Position numbers and translations under genes: made by a program. DNA of 56,773 nt from Actinomycetes bacterium (lineage in GTDB: Bacteria; Planctomycetota; Phycisphaerae; JAACET01), in NCBI GenBank assembly GCA_030614915.1, contig JAUXAG010000014.1, positions 1 to 56,773 of the forward strand, read 5' to 3'. Shown in pieces: positions 7,525 through 16,281 of the stretch (within the stretch, counting starts at the first letter, position 1; each line of letters begins with the position of its first letter). The notes below the pieces were generated by a model. The model saw only the letters and a program-made list of their open reading frames with translations, made no database searches and was not told the origin of the DNA.

Positions 7525-8569
7525 AAACATCCGCCGCATAGCCCCGTCCGATCGCACTTATCGGCTGATGGAAGTCTGCGGCACTCACACCATGGCCATC
7601 TACCGGTTCGGCCTGCGCCAACTGCTGCCGGGGAACATCGAGCTTCTTTCGGGACCGGGCTGTCCGGTCTGCGTCACCGACTTGTCCTACATCGACAAAG
7701 CCATCGCCCTGGCCCGGCGCGACGATGTACTTCTGGTGACCTTCGGCGATTTGATGAAGGTTCCCGGCTCCACTTCTTCTTTATTAAAGGAAAAGGCCCA
7801 GGGCCGCCGGATCAAGATCGTCTATTCCCCTCTCGAGTCCCTGGCTGTCGCCCGCGACAATCCCAGCAAGAAAGTCGTTTTTCTGGCTGTCGGTTTTGAG
7901 ACCACCATTCCAGCCGTCCTGGCCTCCATGGAGCAGGCCGACGCCGACGGACTGGAAAATCTTTTCCTGCTGACCGCTCACAAGCTCGTTACCCCGGCCA
8001 TGAAATTCCTGCTCCAGGACGGCGCGGCCCGCATCGACGGCTTCATATGTCCCGGGCACGTCAGCGCCATCATCGGCTCAAAGGCCTATGAGTTCCTCGC
8101 CGACGACTATCACATCCCCTGCGTGGTCGCCGGCTTCGAGCCCATCGATATCCTCCAGGCCGTCCTCATGCTCCTTACCCAACTGCGCGAAGGCCGCTGC
8201 CAAGTCCAAAACCAATACCAAAGGGCTGTGCGCCCCCAGGGCAACACTAAGGCCCTGGCCCTTATCGGCAAACACTGCCAAGCTATCGACGACCACTGGC
8301 GGGGCATCGGCACCATACCCGCCTCTGGCCTGGGCTTGCGAGATGAATTCAGCCGTTGGGATATTAGCTCAGTTCTGGATATAAACCCCGAACCCCTCCG
8401 CGAGAAGCCCGGCTGCATTTGCGGCCAAATCTTACAGGGCTTAGCTCGGCCGAGGGACTGCAAACTTTTTGCCAAGGTCTGTACGCCCGAAGAGCCCGTC
8501 GGGGCCTGCATGGTCTCGGGCGAAGGCTCCTGCGCGGCCGCCTACAAACACCGACCCCTGGAAGAATAA
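7469..8569 (+). CDS. hypD: HypD Fe-S scaffold for Fe(CN)2CO assembly
   Basis: A 366-residue HypD, where the iron atom is held with HypC while CN and CO ligands are added. Key features are C37 in MEVCGTHTMAI, the GPGCPVC thiol pair C65/C68, the GFETT motif, and the C-terminal cysteine set (CICG, then three more cysteines, ending near GEGSC) that holds the [4Fe-4S] cluster. The chosen ATG aligns with family N-termini even though it overlaps hypC by 56 bp and its AGGAG lies only one base away. hypE starts directly after the stop (TAAATG). Confidence 0.95.
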   Translation: MQNFLAKFRDKRLTQTLLENIRRIAPSDRTYRLMEVCGTHTMAIYRFGLRQLLPGNIELLSGPGCPVCVTDLSYIDKAIALARRDDVLLVTFGDLMKVPGSTSSLLKEKAQGRRIKIVYSPLESLAVARDNPSKKVVFLAVGFETTIPAVLASMEQADADGLENLFLLTAHKLVTPAMKFLLQDGAARIDGFICPGHVSAIIGSKAYEFLADDYHIPCVVAGFEPIDILQAVLMLLTQLREGRCQVQNQYQRAVRPQGNTKALALIGKHCQAIDDHWRGIGTIPASGLGLRDEFSRWDISSVLDINPEPLREKPGCICGQILQGLARPRDCKLFAKVCTPEEPVGACMVSGEGSCAAAYKHRPLEE

Positions 8570-9568
8570 ATGCAAACTATTACCCTTGCTCACGGCGCCG
8601 GCGGAAGTAAGTCGCGGCAATTAATCGAAGAAGTCTTCCTGCCTCGCTTCACCAACATCGAGTTACTAAAACTCTCCGACGGTGCCTTCCTTCCTCTGGA
8701 CTCGGGCCCTCACGTTTTTACTACCGACACTCACGTCATCGAGCCCATTTTTTTCAGCGGCGGCGACATCGGCAAATTGGCTGTCTGCGGCACGGTCAAC
8801 GACCTCGTGGTCTGCGGAGCTAGACCACTGTGGATGAGTTGCGGCTTCATCCTCGAAGAGGGATTTAATATCTCTGAGCTCGAACGCATTGCCGACTCCA
8901 TGGCCAGTGCCGCCGACGCCGCCGACGTCAAGATCGTTACCGGCGACACCAAGGTGGTCGGCCCGGGCCAGGCCGACAAGGTCTATATCAATACCAGTGC
9001 CCTGGGCCAAGTCATCGCCGGCTATCAAACCAAAATTCTTCAAGCAGCTGACAAACTCATCGTTACCGGCCCGGTCGGTCAGCACGGCTCAGCCGTCTTC
9101 AACGACCGTGAGAAACTCCTCGACAACTCCAACCTTATCAGCGACTGCGCCAGCCTCGACTGGATGCTCCCCATCATTGACCGCTTCGCCGACTCCATCA
9201 AAATCATGCGCGACCCGACTCGCGGCGGACTGGCCGTCATTCTCAACGAGCTCATTGTCGGCTCATCGTGTGGCGTGGAGGTGATCGAAAATGCCTTGCC
9301 GGTGACGGCAGCTACGCAGAGTTTGTGTGAGCTGGTTGGTTTCGATCCCTTCTATTTGCCATGTGAAGGCCGAGCCGTCATCATCACCGCCGCCGATGGG
9401 GCTGAGGATTTGCTCGCGGCTTTGAGATCCTGCGCAGCTGGGCGGGAAAGTGCCGTAATTGGTTCGCTTTTGGCTGATGCTCGAAATCGCGTCTCCGTCG
9501 CCACCACTCTCGGCGGTTCTCGCATCCTCCCAGCCACCGCCGAGTTTATGCTGCCCAGAATTTGTTGA
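8570..9568 (+). CDS. hypE: HypE thiocarbamate dehydratase
   Basis: A 332-residue HypE of the AIR synthase/PurM fold. It dehydrates the carbamoylated C-terminal cysteine to a thiocyanate, the cyanide donor. The C-terminus is PRIC, giving the required terminal cysteine. The ATP-binding N-terminus HGAGG is at 8-12 and the central DPTRGG motif is present. It is the last gene of hypFCDE. The -35 box of the next gene's promoter overlaps its stop codon. No hypA or hypB follows, so nickel insertion genes must be elsewhere. Confidence 0.96.
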   Translation: MQTITLAHGAGGSKSRQLIEEVFLPRFTNIELLKLSDGAFLPLDSGPHVFTTDTHVIEPIFFSGGDIGKLAVCGTVNDLVVCGARPLWMSCGFILEEGFNISELERIADSMASAADAADVKIVTGDTKVVGPGQADKVYINTSALGQVIAGYQTKILQAADKLIVTGPVGQHGSAVFNDREKLLDNSNLISDCASLDWMLPIIDRFADSIKIMRDPTRGGLAVILNELIVGSSCGVEVIENALPVTAATQSLCELVGFDPFYLPCEGRAVIITAADGAEDLLAALRSCAAGRESAVIGSLLADARNRVSVATTLGGSRILPATAEFMLPRIC

Positions 9569-9593
9569 TAGACAAATACACGTGTCCTATGCT
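9565..9593 (+). promoter_or_regulatory. Vegetative promoter for the 155-residue membrane protein
   Basis: TTGATA and TATGCT are separated by 17 bp. The -35 hexamer overlaps the hypE stop codon, so the following gene can be expressed independently of the hyp operon. Confidence 0.55.
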
Positions 9594-9619
9594 AAAGCTG
9601 CATGTAGAGGAGTAAGAAC

Positions 9620-10087
9620 ATGAACGGCCAAATTCAGCCACCGCCCGCAGGGCCTGCAACGCAGGCCCTGCTCCAGAGCCCCAATCGCGATCTGGAACAT
9701 CTAAGGCTGCTGTCTATTTTTCACTACGTGGCAGCCGGTATTTGCGGATTCTTTTCCTGCTTTCCGTTCATTCACATTGCCCTCGGCTTGATGTTCATTA
9801 TTACCCCGGAAACTTTTGACGCTCCGAACCCTCCCCCGCCGTTTCTTGGCTGGCTTTTCGTGATCGCCGGTTCGCTGTTTGTCCTTGCCGGCTGGATCCT
9901 GACCATTCTCCTGATTGTAGCTGGACGATCCCTCAAAAGGCGAAAACGCCGCCTATTTTGCCTGATCGTCGCTGGAATCTCTTGCCTCTTCATGCCGGTC
10001 GGCACGGTCCTCGGCGTATTCACCATTATTGTTCTATGCAGGCCCACGGTTCGGGCCCTATTTGAGGCCTCAAAGCCGAGCCAGTAG
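9620..10087 (+). CDS. Small conserved membrane protein, function unknown
   Basis: A 155-residue protein with a cytoplasmic-looking N-terminus (HLRLLSIFHYVAAG begins the first helix near 28) and about four TM helices: 28-50, 53-65, 76-103 and 112-136. Proteins with this HLRLLSIFHYV start and a similar four-helix plan are common in planctomycetes, verrucomicrobia and acidobacteria, but I know of no function. A clean AGAGGAG site precedes the ATG and a consensus promoter lies just upstream. Not clearly linked to hydrogenase maturation. Confidence 0.75.
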   Translation: MNGQIQPPPAGPATQALLQSPNRDLEHLRLLSIFHYVAAGICGFFSCFPFIHIALGLMFIITPETFDAPNPPPPFLGWLFVIAGSLFVLAGWILTILLIVAGRSLKRRKRRLFCLIVAGISCLFMPVGTVLGVFTIIVLCRPTVRALFEASKPSQ

Positions 10088-10118
10088 AATCCGGCTGTTC
10101 TCTATCTGTGCAATCTGT

Positions 10119-10136
10119 TCCCTGCCTTCGCAGGGA
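10119..10136 (+). terminator. Hairpin between convergent genes
   Basis: TCCCTGC and GCAGGGA form a 7-bp stem around a CTTC loop, 31 bp after the stop of the membrane protein and 7 bp before the stop of the opposing ComEA-like gene. No long T-run follows on either strand, so it may be a weak or factor-assisted bidirectional terminator. Confidence 0.4.
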
Positions 10137-10142
10137 CAAGGT

Positions 10143-10577
10143 TTATCTGTGGCTAGTTGTTTCTTGGCTTTCAAATTCCAGATATGGCCCAACTTTTTCC
10201 GATATCTTTGGGCCGATCCCCCTGACTTTTTGCAGGTCCTGCCAACTGCCGAAAGCCCGCGATTGGGCCCCGTTTGCTTTCTTGAATTCTTCCCGGTAGC
10301 TGACGATCCTCCCCGCCAGGGCCGGCCCGATCCTCGGCAGCGACATCAGCTCCGCCTCGCTGGCCGTATTCGGATCAATCCTCGCAGAGGCCCGCTCCAC
10401 CATCTCTTTTTCCACCGGCACGTCCGCCCCCAGATAATGCCCCCTGCCCCACCACTGCCAGCCCACAAACCCCAGCACTGCCGCGGCCAGAACCGCGCAG
10501 GCAAGCACATTGGCCCTGCTCCACCCCCACCCCAGATCATCCTGCTCCAAACTTTGCCTGAGATCATCCATACTCAA
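10143..10577 (-). CDS. ComEA-like membrane-anchored helix-hairpin-helix protein
   Basis: A 144-residue protein with one TM helix (about 22-42) and a C-terminal helix-hairpin-helix DNA-binding region: RIDPNTASEAELMSLPRIGP begins the first HhH and KVRGIGPKISEKVGPYL forms the second. This is the ComEA plan, a DNA receptor at the membrane for uptake, though HhH anchors also occur in other roles. It is the last gene of the minus-strand series running down from gyrA, but it is separated from its upstream neighbour by a 126-bp gap filled with palindromic repeat. Confidence 0.75.
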   Translation of the reverse strand: MSMDDLRQSLEQDDLGWGWSRANVLACAVLAAAVLGFVGWQWWGRGHYLGADVPVEKEMVERASARIDPNTASEAELMSLPRIGPALAGRIVSYREEFKKANGAQSRAFGSWQDLQKVRGIGPKISEKVGPYLEFESQETTSHR

Positions 10578-10590
10578 GCCTCAAGCCTTC

Positions 10591-10639
10591 CTTACGCCGG
10601 GGGTCTCTTTGTTTAGCCCCCAGGTTTATCCTGGGGGTT
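10591..10639. repeat. REP-like palindromic repeat, copy 1
   Basis: Half of an (A)GCCCCCGGC/GCCGGGGGT palindrome is followed by a full hairpin, AGCCCCCAGG - tttat - CCTGGGGGTT (615-639), and then a T-rich tract. Closely similar units occur at 53343-53395 and 53434-53461, including the shared linker TCTCTTTGTTTAGCCCCC. A 17-base CTCAAGCCTCAAGCCTT next to it (10573-10589) recurs at 49356-49372. It may also act as a terminator. Confidence 0.75.
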
Positions 10640-10703
10640 GCTTTTCTTACTCTGTGCCTTTGCCCCTTCTTTCCTACTTCGTGTCCTTCGTGGTTAAATC
10701 TCT

Positions 10704-11243
10704 TTAAAACTGGCCCAGGTCCCGATACAGCATCACCTTCCGCAGCAGAAGATACCCCTTACCGTGATAGACCGTTACCTCGCCGGTAACCATGAACTTG
10801 ACATTAGGCTTCTTGGCGGCCAATAGCTCCATCTGTTCGAGCTTTAGACACGGCAGCAGGATCAACGGCGGCTCACTCAGATCCGTCGCATCCGCCTCGT
10901 ACACAAACAACAGCGTGCCTTTGGCATCTTTGCCTAGTCGCCCCATCCGATTGATCACCACGTCGCCTTCCCGCACCGTCAGCGGCAGCTTGGCCTTGGG
11001 ATCCACCGGCTCCACTATCGGCACACTCACCTCATCCGATATATCATGAGTGATGATCATCGGCCTCCCTGACCTTTCTTCCAGCAGTTCTTGCAGCACT
11101 TGCTCCTGCGATTTCTTCGTCGCCGGCTCAGTGTCCGTCTGCCCAGCCCCTTCATCGTTGGCTCGAAGCAGACCCCCCGTCAGCAACCCTGCCACCACCA
11201 GTACCATGACCACTGGCCAGAACTTTTTGTTTTTCCTGTTCAT
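10704..11243 (-). CDS. Orphan membrane-anchored/secreted protein
   Basis: A 179-residue protein with a basic N-terminus and one hydrophobic segment (about 9-26), a signal peptide or anchor. A Glu/Gln-rich helical stretch (40-57) and a compact C-terminal region of beta strands (about 90-175, EGDVVINRMGRL...FVYEAD...KFMVTGEVTVYHGKGYLLLRK) follow. The end resembles a small OB-like or outer-surface sensor fold, but I do not recognise the family. A GTGAGGA site precedes the ATG. Likely expressed with the LOG-family gene 37 bp upstream. Confidence 0.65.
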   Translation of the reverse strand: MNRKNKKFWPVVMVLVVAGLLTGGLLRANDEGAGQTDTEPATKKSQEQVLQELLEERSGRPMIITHDISDEVSVPIVEPVDPKAKLPLTVREGDVVINRMGRLGKDAKGTLLFVYEADATDLSEPPLILLPCLKLEQMELLAAKKPNVKFMVTGEVTVYHGKGYLLLRKVMLYRDLGQF

Positions 11244-11280
11244 CTTATTATCCTCACTACCCCGCAGGTCTAAGATATGT

Positions 11281-11805
11281 TTATTGGACCTTCTGGAAAA
11301 TCTCGGCCAATTCTTTTGCCTCGCTCGCCTTTTGCACCATCCCCCGACTGCGGGGACTCACCTGCTCCACCAGTTCCACCACCGGCTGCCAGAACTCACC
11401 CATTATCACCAGCGTCCGCCCTGCCGAAAAGCCCTTGTTTATCATCTCCCAGGCATAGGCCAACTCGCTCAGCGTCCCGGTCCCGCCGGGCAAGACCACG
11501 TAGCCCTTCCCCAGCTCTATCAACTTATCCAGCCGCTGCCGCAGGTTATGCGTCTCTATTTCTCTATCGATATAATCGTTGACTTTACTCCTGGCAAAAG
11601 CCCTGCAGCTGACTCCGATGGTCTCGCCGCCTGCCTCTTTGGCTCCCTTGGCCGAGGCCTCCATCGTCCCGGCATAGCCGCCGTTGGCTAGCACAAATCC
11701 CGCCTTAGCCAACTCATAGCCCACCTGGTAGGCTTGCTCATATTCCCCCGAGCCCGCCTTTGGTTCATAACTGCCGAAGACCGTTATAATCCTTCCCTGC
11801 GCCAT
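11281..11805 (-). CDS. LOG-family / TIGR00725-like nucleotide-binding protein
   Basis: A 174-residue Rossmann-fold protein of the 'lysine decarboxylase-like' LOG superfamily. It has the diagnostic PGGTGTLSE motif and GGYAGTMEA. Some members (cytokinin LOG enzymes) hydrolyse nucleoside 5'-monophosphates to base and ribose 5-phosphate. The bacterial GGYAGTMEA-type members may have another nucleotide substrate, so the precise reaction is left open. It lies 137 bp after aconitase; that gap holds a short dispersed repeat. Confidence 0.88.
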   Translation of the reverse strand: MAQGRIITVFGSYEPKAGSGEYEQAYQVGYELAKAGFVLANGGYAGTMEASAKGAKEAGGETIGVSCRAFARSKVNDYIDREIETHNLRQRLDKLIELGKGYVVLPGGTGTLSELAYAWEMINKGFSAGRTLVIMGEFWQPVVELVEQVSPRSRGMVQKASEAKELAEIFQKVQ

Positions 11806-11842
11806 CTTTCTGTATTCTCTGTATTATCAGCGTCATCAGCGA

Positions 11843-11866
11843 AATCAGCGTCTAAATTCTGTATTT
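11843..11866. repeat. Short dispersed repeat (AATCAGCGTCTA...TTCTGTATTT), copy 1
   Basis: A 24-bp word, AATCAGCGTCTA followed by two variable bases and TTCTGTATTT, is repeated at 16258-16281. Both copies sit in minus-strand intergenic gaps and are embedded in similar CAGCG-rich low-complexity text. This appears to be a dispersed intergenic element of unknown role. Confidence 0.6.
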
Positions 11867-11942
11867 CTTTCTGTATTTTCTTTATTCCTCATTTTTGAAT
11901 TTTGATTTGTAATTTTGCTATTTGCATTTTGATTTTTGATAT

Positions 11943-13883
11943 TTACTTGCTGTAGTTCAGCCGTCCGCCCGCCAGCAGTATCTTTCGCTGCCTTGCGGTC
12001 AATTCCAGAGCCAGCGTAATTTCACAGCCCTTGCTTACATTGCGCACAGTCATTTGCTTAGCATCTTTCACTGCCGCACGCACACCTTCAATCGTCAACT
12101 TGTCGTCAGGGTCAAACTTGCCCCCATCGCTCGCATCCGCCAGCCGGGCCGGTATTATCCCCCAGTTCACCAGATTGTCCCTATGGATCCGCTCGAAGTT
12201 TTCAGCTATTACCATCCGCACTCCCAGATACCTTGGGCAAATCGCCGCGTGTTCACGTGAGCTGCCCTGTCCGTAGCTTTGCCCAGCCACGATGAAGCCG
12301 CACTTGCCGCTCTCCTTTAGCTTCAGGGCCCGCTGGGCAAAGCTCCCCTGCCCCTGCTCATTGAGGGCCTCGAAGGCCACCTTCGCGTACTCGGCGATGT
12401 TCGACCGCCACTTCAAGTGCTGCCCTGCTGGGGAGATATGATCGGTGGTAACCTTATCGCCCAGCTTCAGCAGGACCTTTCCCCGAAGCCCATCCGGCAA
12501 GGCATCCAACCTCGGCGGTTCACCGATAGTCTCCGCTCGTAAAATCTCAACTTCACTTTTGGCCGCCGGCGGCTCGATAATCATCCGATCATCGACCAGA
12601 AATTTCTTTGGCCAATCAATCCGCGGATAATCCATCTCCAGCTCTCGCGGATCGCTTATGCATCCCTTCAGGGCCGAGGCACAGAGCACCTCGGGACTGG
12701 CCAGATACACCATATCACCGGGGGTGCCGGAGCGCCCGGCGAAGTTGCGGTTGTTGCTTCGCAGTGAAACCACACCCGAACCCGGCGAAAAGCCCACACC
12801 TATGCAAGGCCCACAGGCCGATTCAAGTATCCGACAGCCCGCCCCGATCAGATCCGCCAAGGCCCCATTGGCCGTAATCATCTCATACACTCCCCGCGAG
12901 CCCGGCGAAACCGCCATCGACACATTCGCATGGACCGTCTTGCCCTTGAGTATCCGGGCCGCCCTCATCAAGTCCTGATAGCTGCCGTTGGTGCAGCTAC
13001 CCAGCCAGACCTGCCCCACCTCCGTACCTGCCAGCTCAGCCACCGTCTTGACATTACCCGGACTCGACGGACAGGCAATCATCGGCTCCAACTCCCCCAG
13101 CTCTATCCGTATAACCCGCTCATACTCAGCATCCTTGTCAGCTTTTAGCTCCACGTAATCTTCTTCCCGCTCTTGGGCCGCCAGAAACTCCCGCGTTTTA
13201 TCGTCGGCAGGGAATACACTGCTGGTTACGCCGAGCTCTGCCCCCATATTGGTTATGGTGGCTCGCTCGGGCACCGACAGCCCCGTTGCGCCGGTGCCGA
13301 AATATTCCACGGCCGTGCCCGCATTACCCACCGTCGAAAGAATGTTCAGCACTTTGAGAATTACGTCCTTGGCCGTTACCCACTCGCTCAGCTCGCCAAC
13401 TAATTCTACGCCGATGATTCGCGGGCAGATTAGCCGGAATGGCTCACCCGCCATCGCCAGGGCCACGTCCAGCCCCCCTGCCCCGATACCCAACGCCCCG
13501 ATCCCCCCAGCCGTGGGAGTATGCGAATCCGAGCCCAGCAGCGTCTTTCCCGGCCCAGCGAAGCGCTCCAGGTGTACCTGATGGCAGATGCCGTTACCCG
13601 CCCGAGAGAATTTTATCCCCAGCTTCGCCGCCATGCTCTGCAGATACCGATGATCGTTCTGGTTATTCGGCCCAAACTGGGCCGTGTTGTGATCCACGTA
13701 GCTCACCGCCAACGGCACCGACACCCGCTCTACCCCCATAGCCTCCAGTTCCAGATAGACCATCGTCCCTGTTACATCCTGCGTCAGGGCCTGGTCTATA
13801 CGGATAGCTATTTCCCCACCAGCCTCCAGCTTGCCTTCAGCCAGATGCTCCGCCAATATCTTTTCAATCACTGTGCCCATCAT
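11943..13883 (-). CDS. acn: Aconitate hydratase
   Basis: A 646-residue aconitase of the shorter single-chain bacterial/archaeal type. It interconverts citrate and isocitrate through cis-aconitate with a labile [4Fe-4S] cluster held by C297 (LGSCTNGS), C357 and C360 (ESACGPCIGVG). The N-terminal catalytic domains are followed by the swivel domain from about 470 (GDKVTTDHISPAG; GQSYGQGSSREHAA near the active site). Two adjacent ATGs (MMG) are possible starts; GGAAA lies upstream. The gene begins 22 bp after the orphan secreted protein in the same direction. A role in a complete or partial TCA cycle or amino-acid precursor supply is inferred. Confidence 0.95.
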   Translation of the reverse strand: MMGTVIEKILAEHLAEGKLEAGGEIAIRIDQALTQDVTGTMVYLELEAMGVERVSVPLAVSYVDHNTAQFGPNNQNDHRYLQSMAAKLGIKFSRAGNGICHQVHLERFAGPGKTLLGSDSHTPTAGGIGALGIGAGGLDVALAMAGEPFRLICPRIIGVELVGELSEWVTAKDVILKVLNILSTVGNAGTAVEYFGTGATGLSVPERATITNMGAELGVTSSVFPADDKTREFLAAQEREEDYVELKADKDAEYERVIRIELGELEPMIACPSSPGNVKTVAELAGTEVGQVWLGSCTNGSYQDLMRAARILKGKTVHANVSMAVSPGSRGVYEMITANGALADLIGAGCRILESACGPCIGVGFSPGSGVVSLRSNNRNFAGRSGTPGDMVYLASPEVLCASALKGCISDPRELEMDYPRIDWPKKFLVDDRMIIEPPAAKSEVEILRAETIGEPPRLDALPDGLRGKVLLKLGDKVTTDHISPAGQHLKWRSNIAEYAKVAFEALNEQGQGSFAQRALKLKESGKCGFIVAGQSYGQGSSREHAAICPRYLGVRMVIAENFERIHRDNLVNWGIIPARLADASDGGKFDPDDKLTIEGVRAAVKDAKQMTVRNVSKGCEITLALELTARQRKILLAGGRLNYSK

Positions 13884-13905
13884 AATATTTCCAAAGCTTT
13901 TTTGA

Positions 13906-15438
13906 CTATTTATCTGCGGTTATTTCTATTTCCTGAGGATACTTTTTGAATTTTTCATACTCAGTTGGCCCCGGACTATAAAGTCTATAACCCTTTTTAG
14001 CGTGTCGATAATCTAATGGCTTAGTCGTAAAGAAGTCCTCCGGCACCGTCTTGAAGTATTTCGGACAGAGTTCCGCCAAACTCTCCGGATAACTGCCCAC
14101 CTCAGCCCGATAGGCCGCTAAGGCCATGGCCACTTGACTTGTCCGCAACTTCATTGTTGTTATATCGTACATTGCAACTGCTCTGCTCAATTCAGGGGCC
14201 AACGTAGCAATCAATAGACTGCCAAGTGTCTGTGTAGTATTTGTCTTCTCCTCTGTCAGCAATAATTCTCGCATGTGTTCTATCGAATCATTTTCCAATG
14301 CCTTTAGCTCTGAGCTAATCCGATCAAAGGCCTTCATTCTTTGGGCGAAGGTAGGTTTGCCGGCAGCGGCCACCATACGGTCATACAGAGCATTCATTCT
14401 CTTGAGGATATCATCCCAGTCGACGGGCATTTCAGGAATTTGCAATGCTTTTTCCTTGTCTATCTTAGTTTTCAAACGTTTATCAACAAAATTCGTATCG
14501 AGCAAAGCCAGGAGCTCATTTTTATAACCTGTCCTGGATATGTGCGTAGTGATGTCCAAAAGACAGAATCTTTCAGATACATCCATCGCCTCCGTCACGC
14601 TTGGCAATGCCGGCAAGGCCTGTAGCGTCGCCAAGTACGTTTGGGCCTGACTGTTGCTCAGCCGTCCGCTTGTGGCCAGGCCGTTATCCCCCTTACACGC
14701 TTCCGACTCCACGGCCATGCCAACCAGGCGTTCTATTAATGTCGGCCCTTGGCCGACCAGACGAGCTAATCGGTGTACTGCTAGAAGGTCTGCCTTGGCG
14801 CCGTCGATATCACCAGAACCTAATTTGAGCATTGCCCGGACCACTAAGGCTCTAGCCATTTCTCGCTGGATATGCAGGCCTGGCACCAGCCCGGTATGCG
14901 CACGTGGCGGTTCATCAGCTGACAGCATGGGCATGTAGTATCGTGGCCGATTCGTGGCGGAGATCACCAACAACAAGGGTTTCTCGTTAGCTTTGAGCCA
15001 GCCAGCCAGCTTCGGATAATCTTCAGCCGACCACGGAGCTTCCACCGCTTCCTCTGGAAACTCGTATGCTTCTTCTGAGTCGCCTACATACGTATCAAAC
15101 CCAACGAAATAGTCCCCTTCGCTCGGCAAAGAGGACAACCCCAAGAGTGCTAATACCTTGTCCTTTATTACCGGGGCCAATATCTTCGGCCCAGCGGCCT
15201 GCAGGAGCAAAATAGCCGCGTTGTTCTCGGCTGTGACGCCCTTACTGTATTGCTCATTAAGTGCTGCTAAATAATTGACCGTCCCATCCTCGTTCAGCGG
15301 TTCTGAGATTCGTGTGGTTTCGGGTGATAGGATGATCTTAGTCGACGGCGAATCATCCGCTTTTGCCATTACCGAAAGCAACAAAACTGTCGATATCAGC
15401 GCCGAAGCGGATATCTTTCTAATTGTTGTATTCTTCAT
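13906..15438 (-). CDS. Planctomycete-type secreted protein of unknown function
   Basis: A 510-residue protein with a clear signal peptide (about 1-27, ending VMAKADD). The middle is mostly alpha-helical. The C-terminal about 60 residues (MALAAYRAEVGSYPESLAELCPKY..., then PLDYRH..KGYRLYS) resemble the tail seen in many planctomycete proteins related to prepilin-like DUF1559 neighbours, where a YP..L.EL..KY..PxD motif precedes a short beta region. No catalytic motif is recognised. It lies between a SagB-like reductase and aconitase and may simply share their transcript. Confidence 0.75.
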   Translation of the reverse strand: MKNTTIRKISASALISTVLLLSVMAKADDSPSTKIILSPETTRISEPLNEDGTVNYLAALNEQYSKGVTAENNAAILLLQAAGPKILAPVIKDKVLALLGLSSLPSEGDYFVGFDTYVGDSEEAYEFPEEAVEAPWSAEDYPKLAGWLKANEKPLLLVISATNRPRYYMPMLSADEPPRAHTGLVPGLHIQREMARALVVRAMLKLGSGDIDGAKADLLAVHRLARLVGQGPTLIERLVGMAVESEACKGDNGLATSGRLSNSQAQTYLATLQALPALPSVTEAMDVSERFCLLDITTHISRTGYKNELLALLDTNFVDKRLKTKIDKEKALQIPEMPVDWDDILKRMNALYDRMVAAAGKPTFAQRMKAFDRISSELKALENDSIEHMRELLLTEEKTNTTQTLGSLLIATLAPELSRAVAMYDITTMKLRTSQVAMALAAYRAEVGSYPESLAELCPKYFKTVPEDFFTTKPLDYRHAKKGYRLYSPGPTEYEKFKKYPQEIEITADK

Positions 15439-15452
15439 GCGTCCTCCATCGA

Positions 15453-16175
15453 TTAGTGATTCTTCGTTTCGTCTTTGGCCGGCACACCCACCGGCATGAC
15501 ATACACCGGCTCTTCTGCGATTCCCAGCAAGCCCTTCACCTGGCTGTCACTAAAAGCCCCCACCGCACAGCTGCCCAGGCCCAGGCTCTCGGCCTGTAGA
15601 TAAATGTTCTGCCCGATATGCCCGGCTTCTATATGGACGTAGCGTCTGGCACGCGCCTTGTATTTTTTCGCTGTACGTCCATAGTCTGCGGCCATCACTA
15701 TAGCCAGCGGCGCCGCCCCGATCACTTCCTGACCCAGACAGGCCCGCTGAAGTTCTCTTCGCAGGTCTCCGCTCTTGAGGCGTTTCAATCCGTGCTCCGC
15801 CACCTCGTAGTGATACAGGCCCGCTTCCAATCCTTCCACCTTGCCCACGACCGCGTAGAGCTCCATAGGATAGAGTGCCCCCGCCGACGGAGCCGTCCGA
15901 TAGCCCCACGGGCGCGTCTGGCCCTGAGCTGCCCAGAGCAACTGCCCCAGTTGCCCCAGCGTCAAGGCCTCATCGCCAAACTCCCTCCGCGACCGCCGCT
16001 TTTGCAGGGCCTCTTCGACTGACATCTGCCCTTTGGTCTTTGCTTTCGGCAAAGAGATGACCGGCATCTTTTTCTTTGGGCTTCCTTGTCCGGTCATTTC
16101 ACCATTCATTGCCATCGCCGCTACAACTGCAACGCTCGCTAGCCCCGCCAGCACTAGCAGTAGGCCTATCTTCAT
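15453..16175 (-). CDS. Exported SagB/nitroreductase-family oxidoreductase
   Basis: A 240-residue FMN-dependent nitroreductase-fold protein of the SagB/ThcOx type. The N-terminal about 23 residues form a signal sequence or anchor. The body starts SVEEALQKRRSRREFGDEALTLGQLGQLLWA, the usual SagB flavin-binding start, continues with TAPSAGALYPMELY, and ends GLGSCAVGAF..., the second flavin contact. In azoline biosynthesis these proteins oxidise thiazolines, but stand-alone versions like this one have other or unknown substrates. No RiPP precursor or cyclodehydratase is nearby. The export signal is unusual for a flavin enzyme. Confidence 0.85.
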   Translation of the reverse strand: MKIGLLLVLAGLASVAVVAAMAMNGEMTGQGSPKKKMPVISLPKAKTKGQMSVEEALQKRRSRREFGDEALTLGQLGQLLWAAQGQTRPWGYRTAPSAGALYPMELYAVVGKVEGLEAGLYHYEVAEHGLKRLKSGDLRRELQRACLGQEVIGAAPLAIVMAADYGRTAKKYKARARRYVHIEAGHIGQNIYLQAESLGLGSCAVGAFSDSQVKGLLGIAEEPVYVMPVGVPAKDETKNH

Positions 16176-16257
16176 AATTGCATCCTCTTCCCTTGCCCCG
16201 CAGTTTCACTAAGCTGCATTTAATTTCTGTATTTTTTATAATCCGCGTAATCTGCGC

Positions 16258-16281
16258 AATCAGCGTCTAGTTTCTGTATTT
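16258..16281. repeat. Short dispersed repeat, copy 2
   Basis: Second copy of the 24-bp word at 11843-11866, ending on the gyrA stop codon. It is preceded by ATCCGCGTAATCTGCGCA, a near-repeat of its own core. Confidence 0.6.
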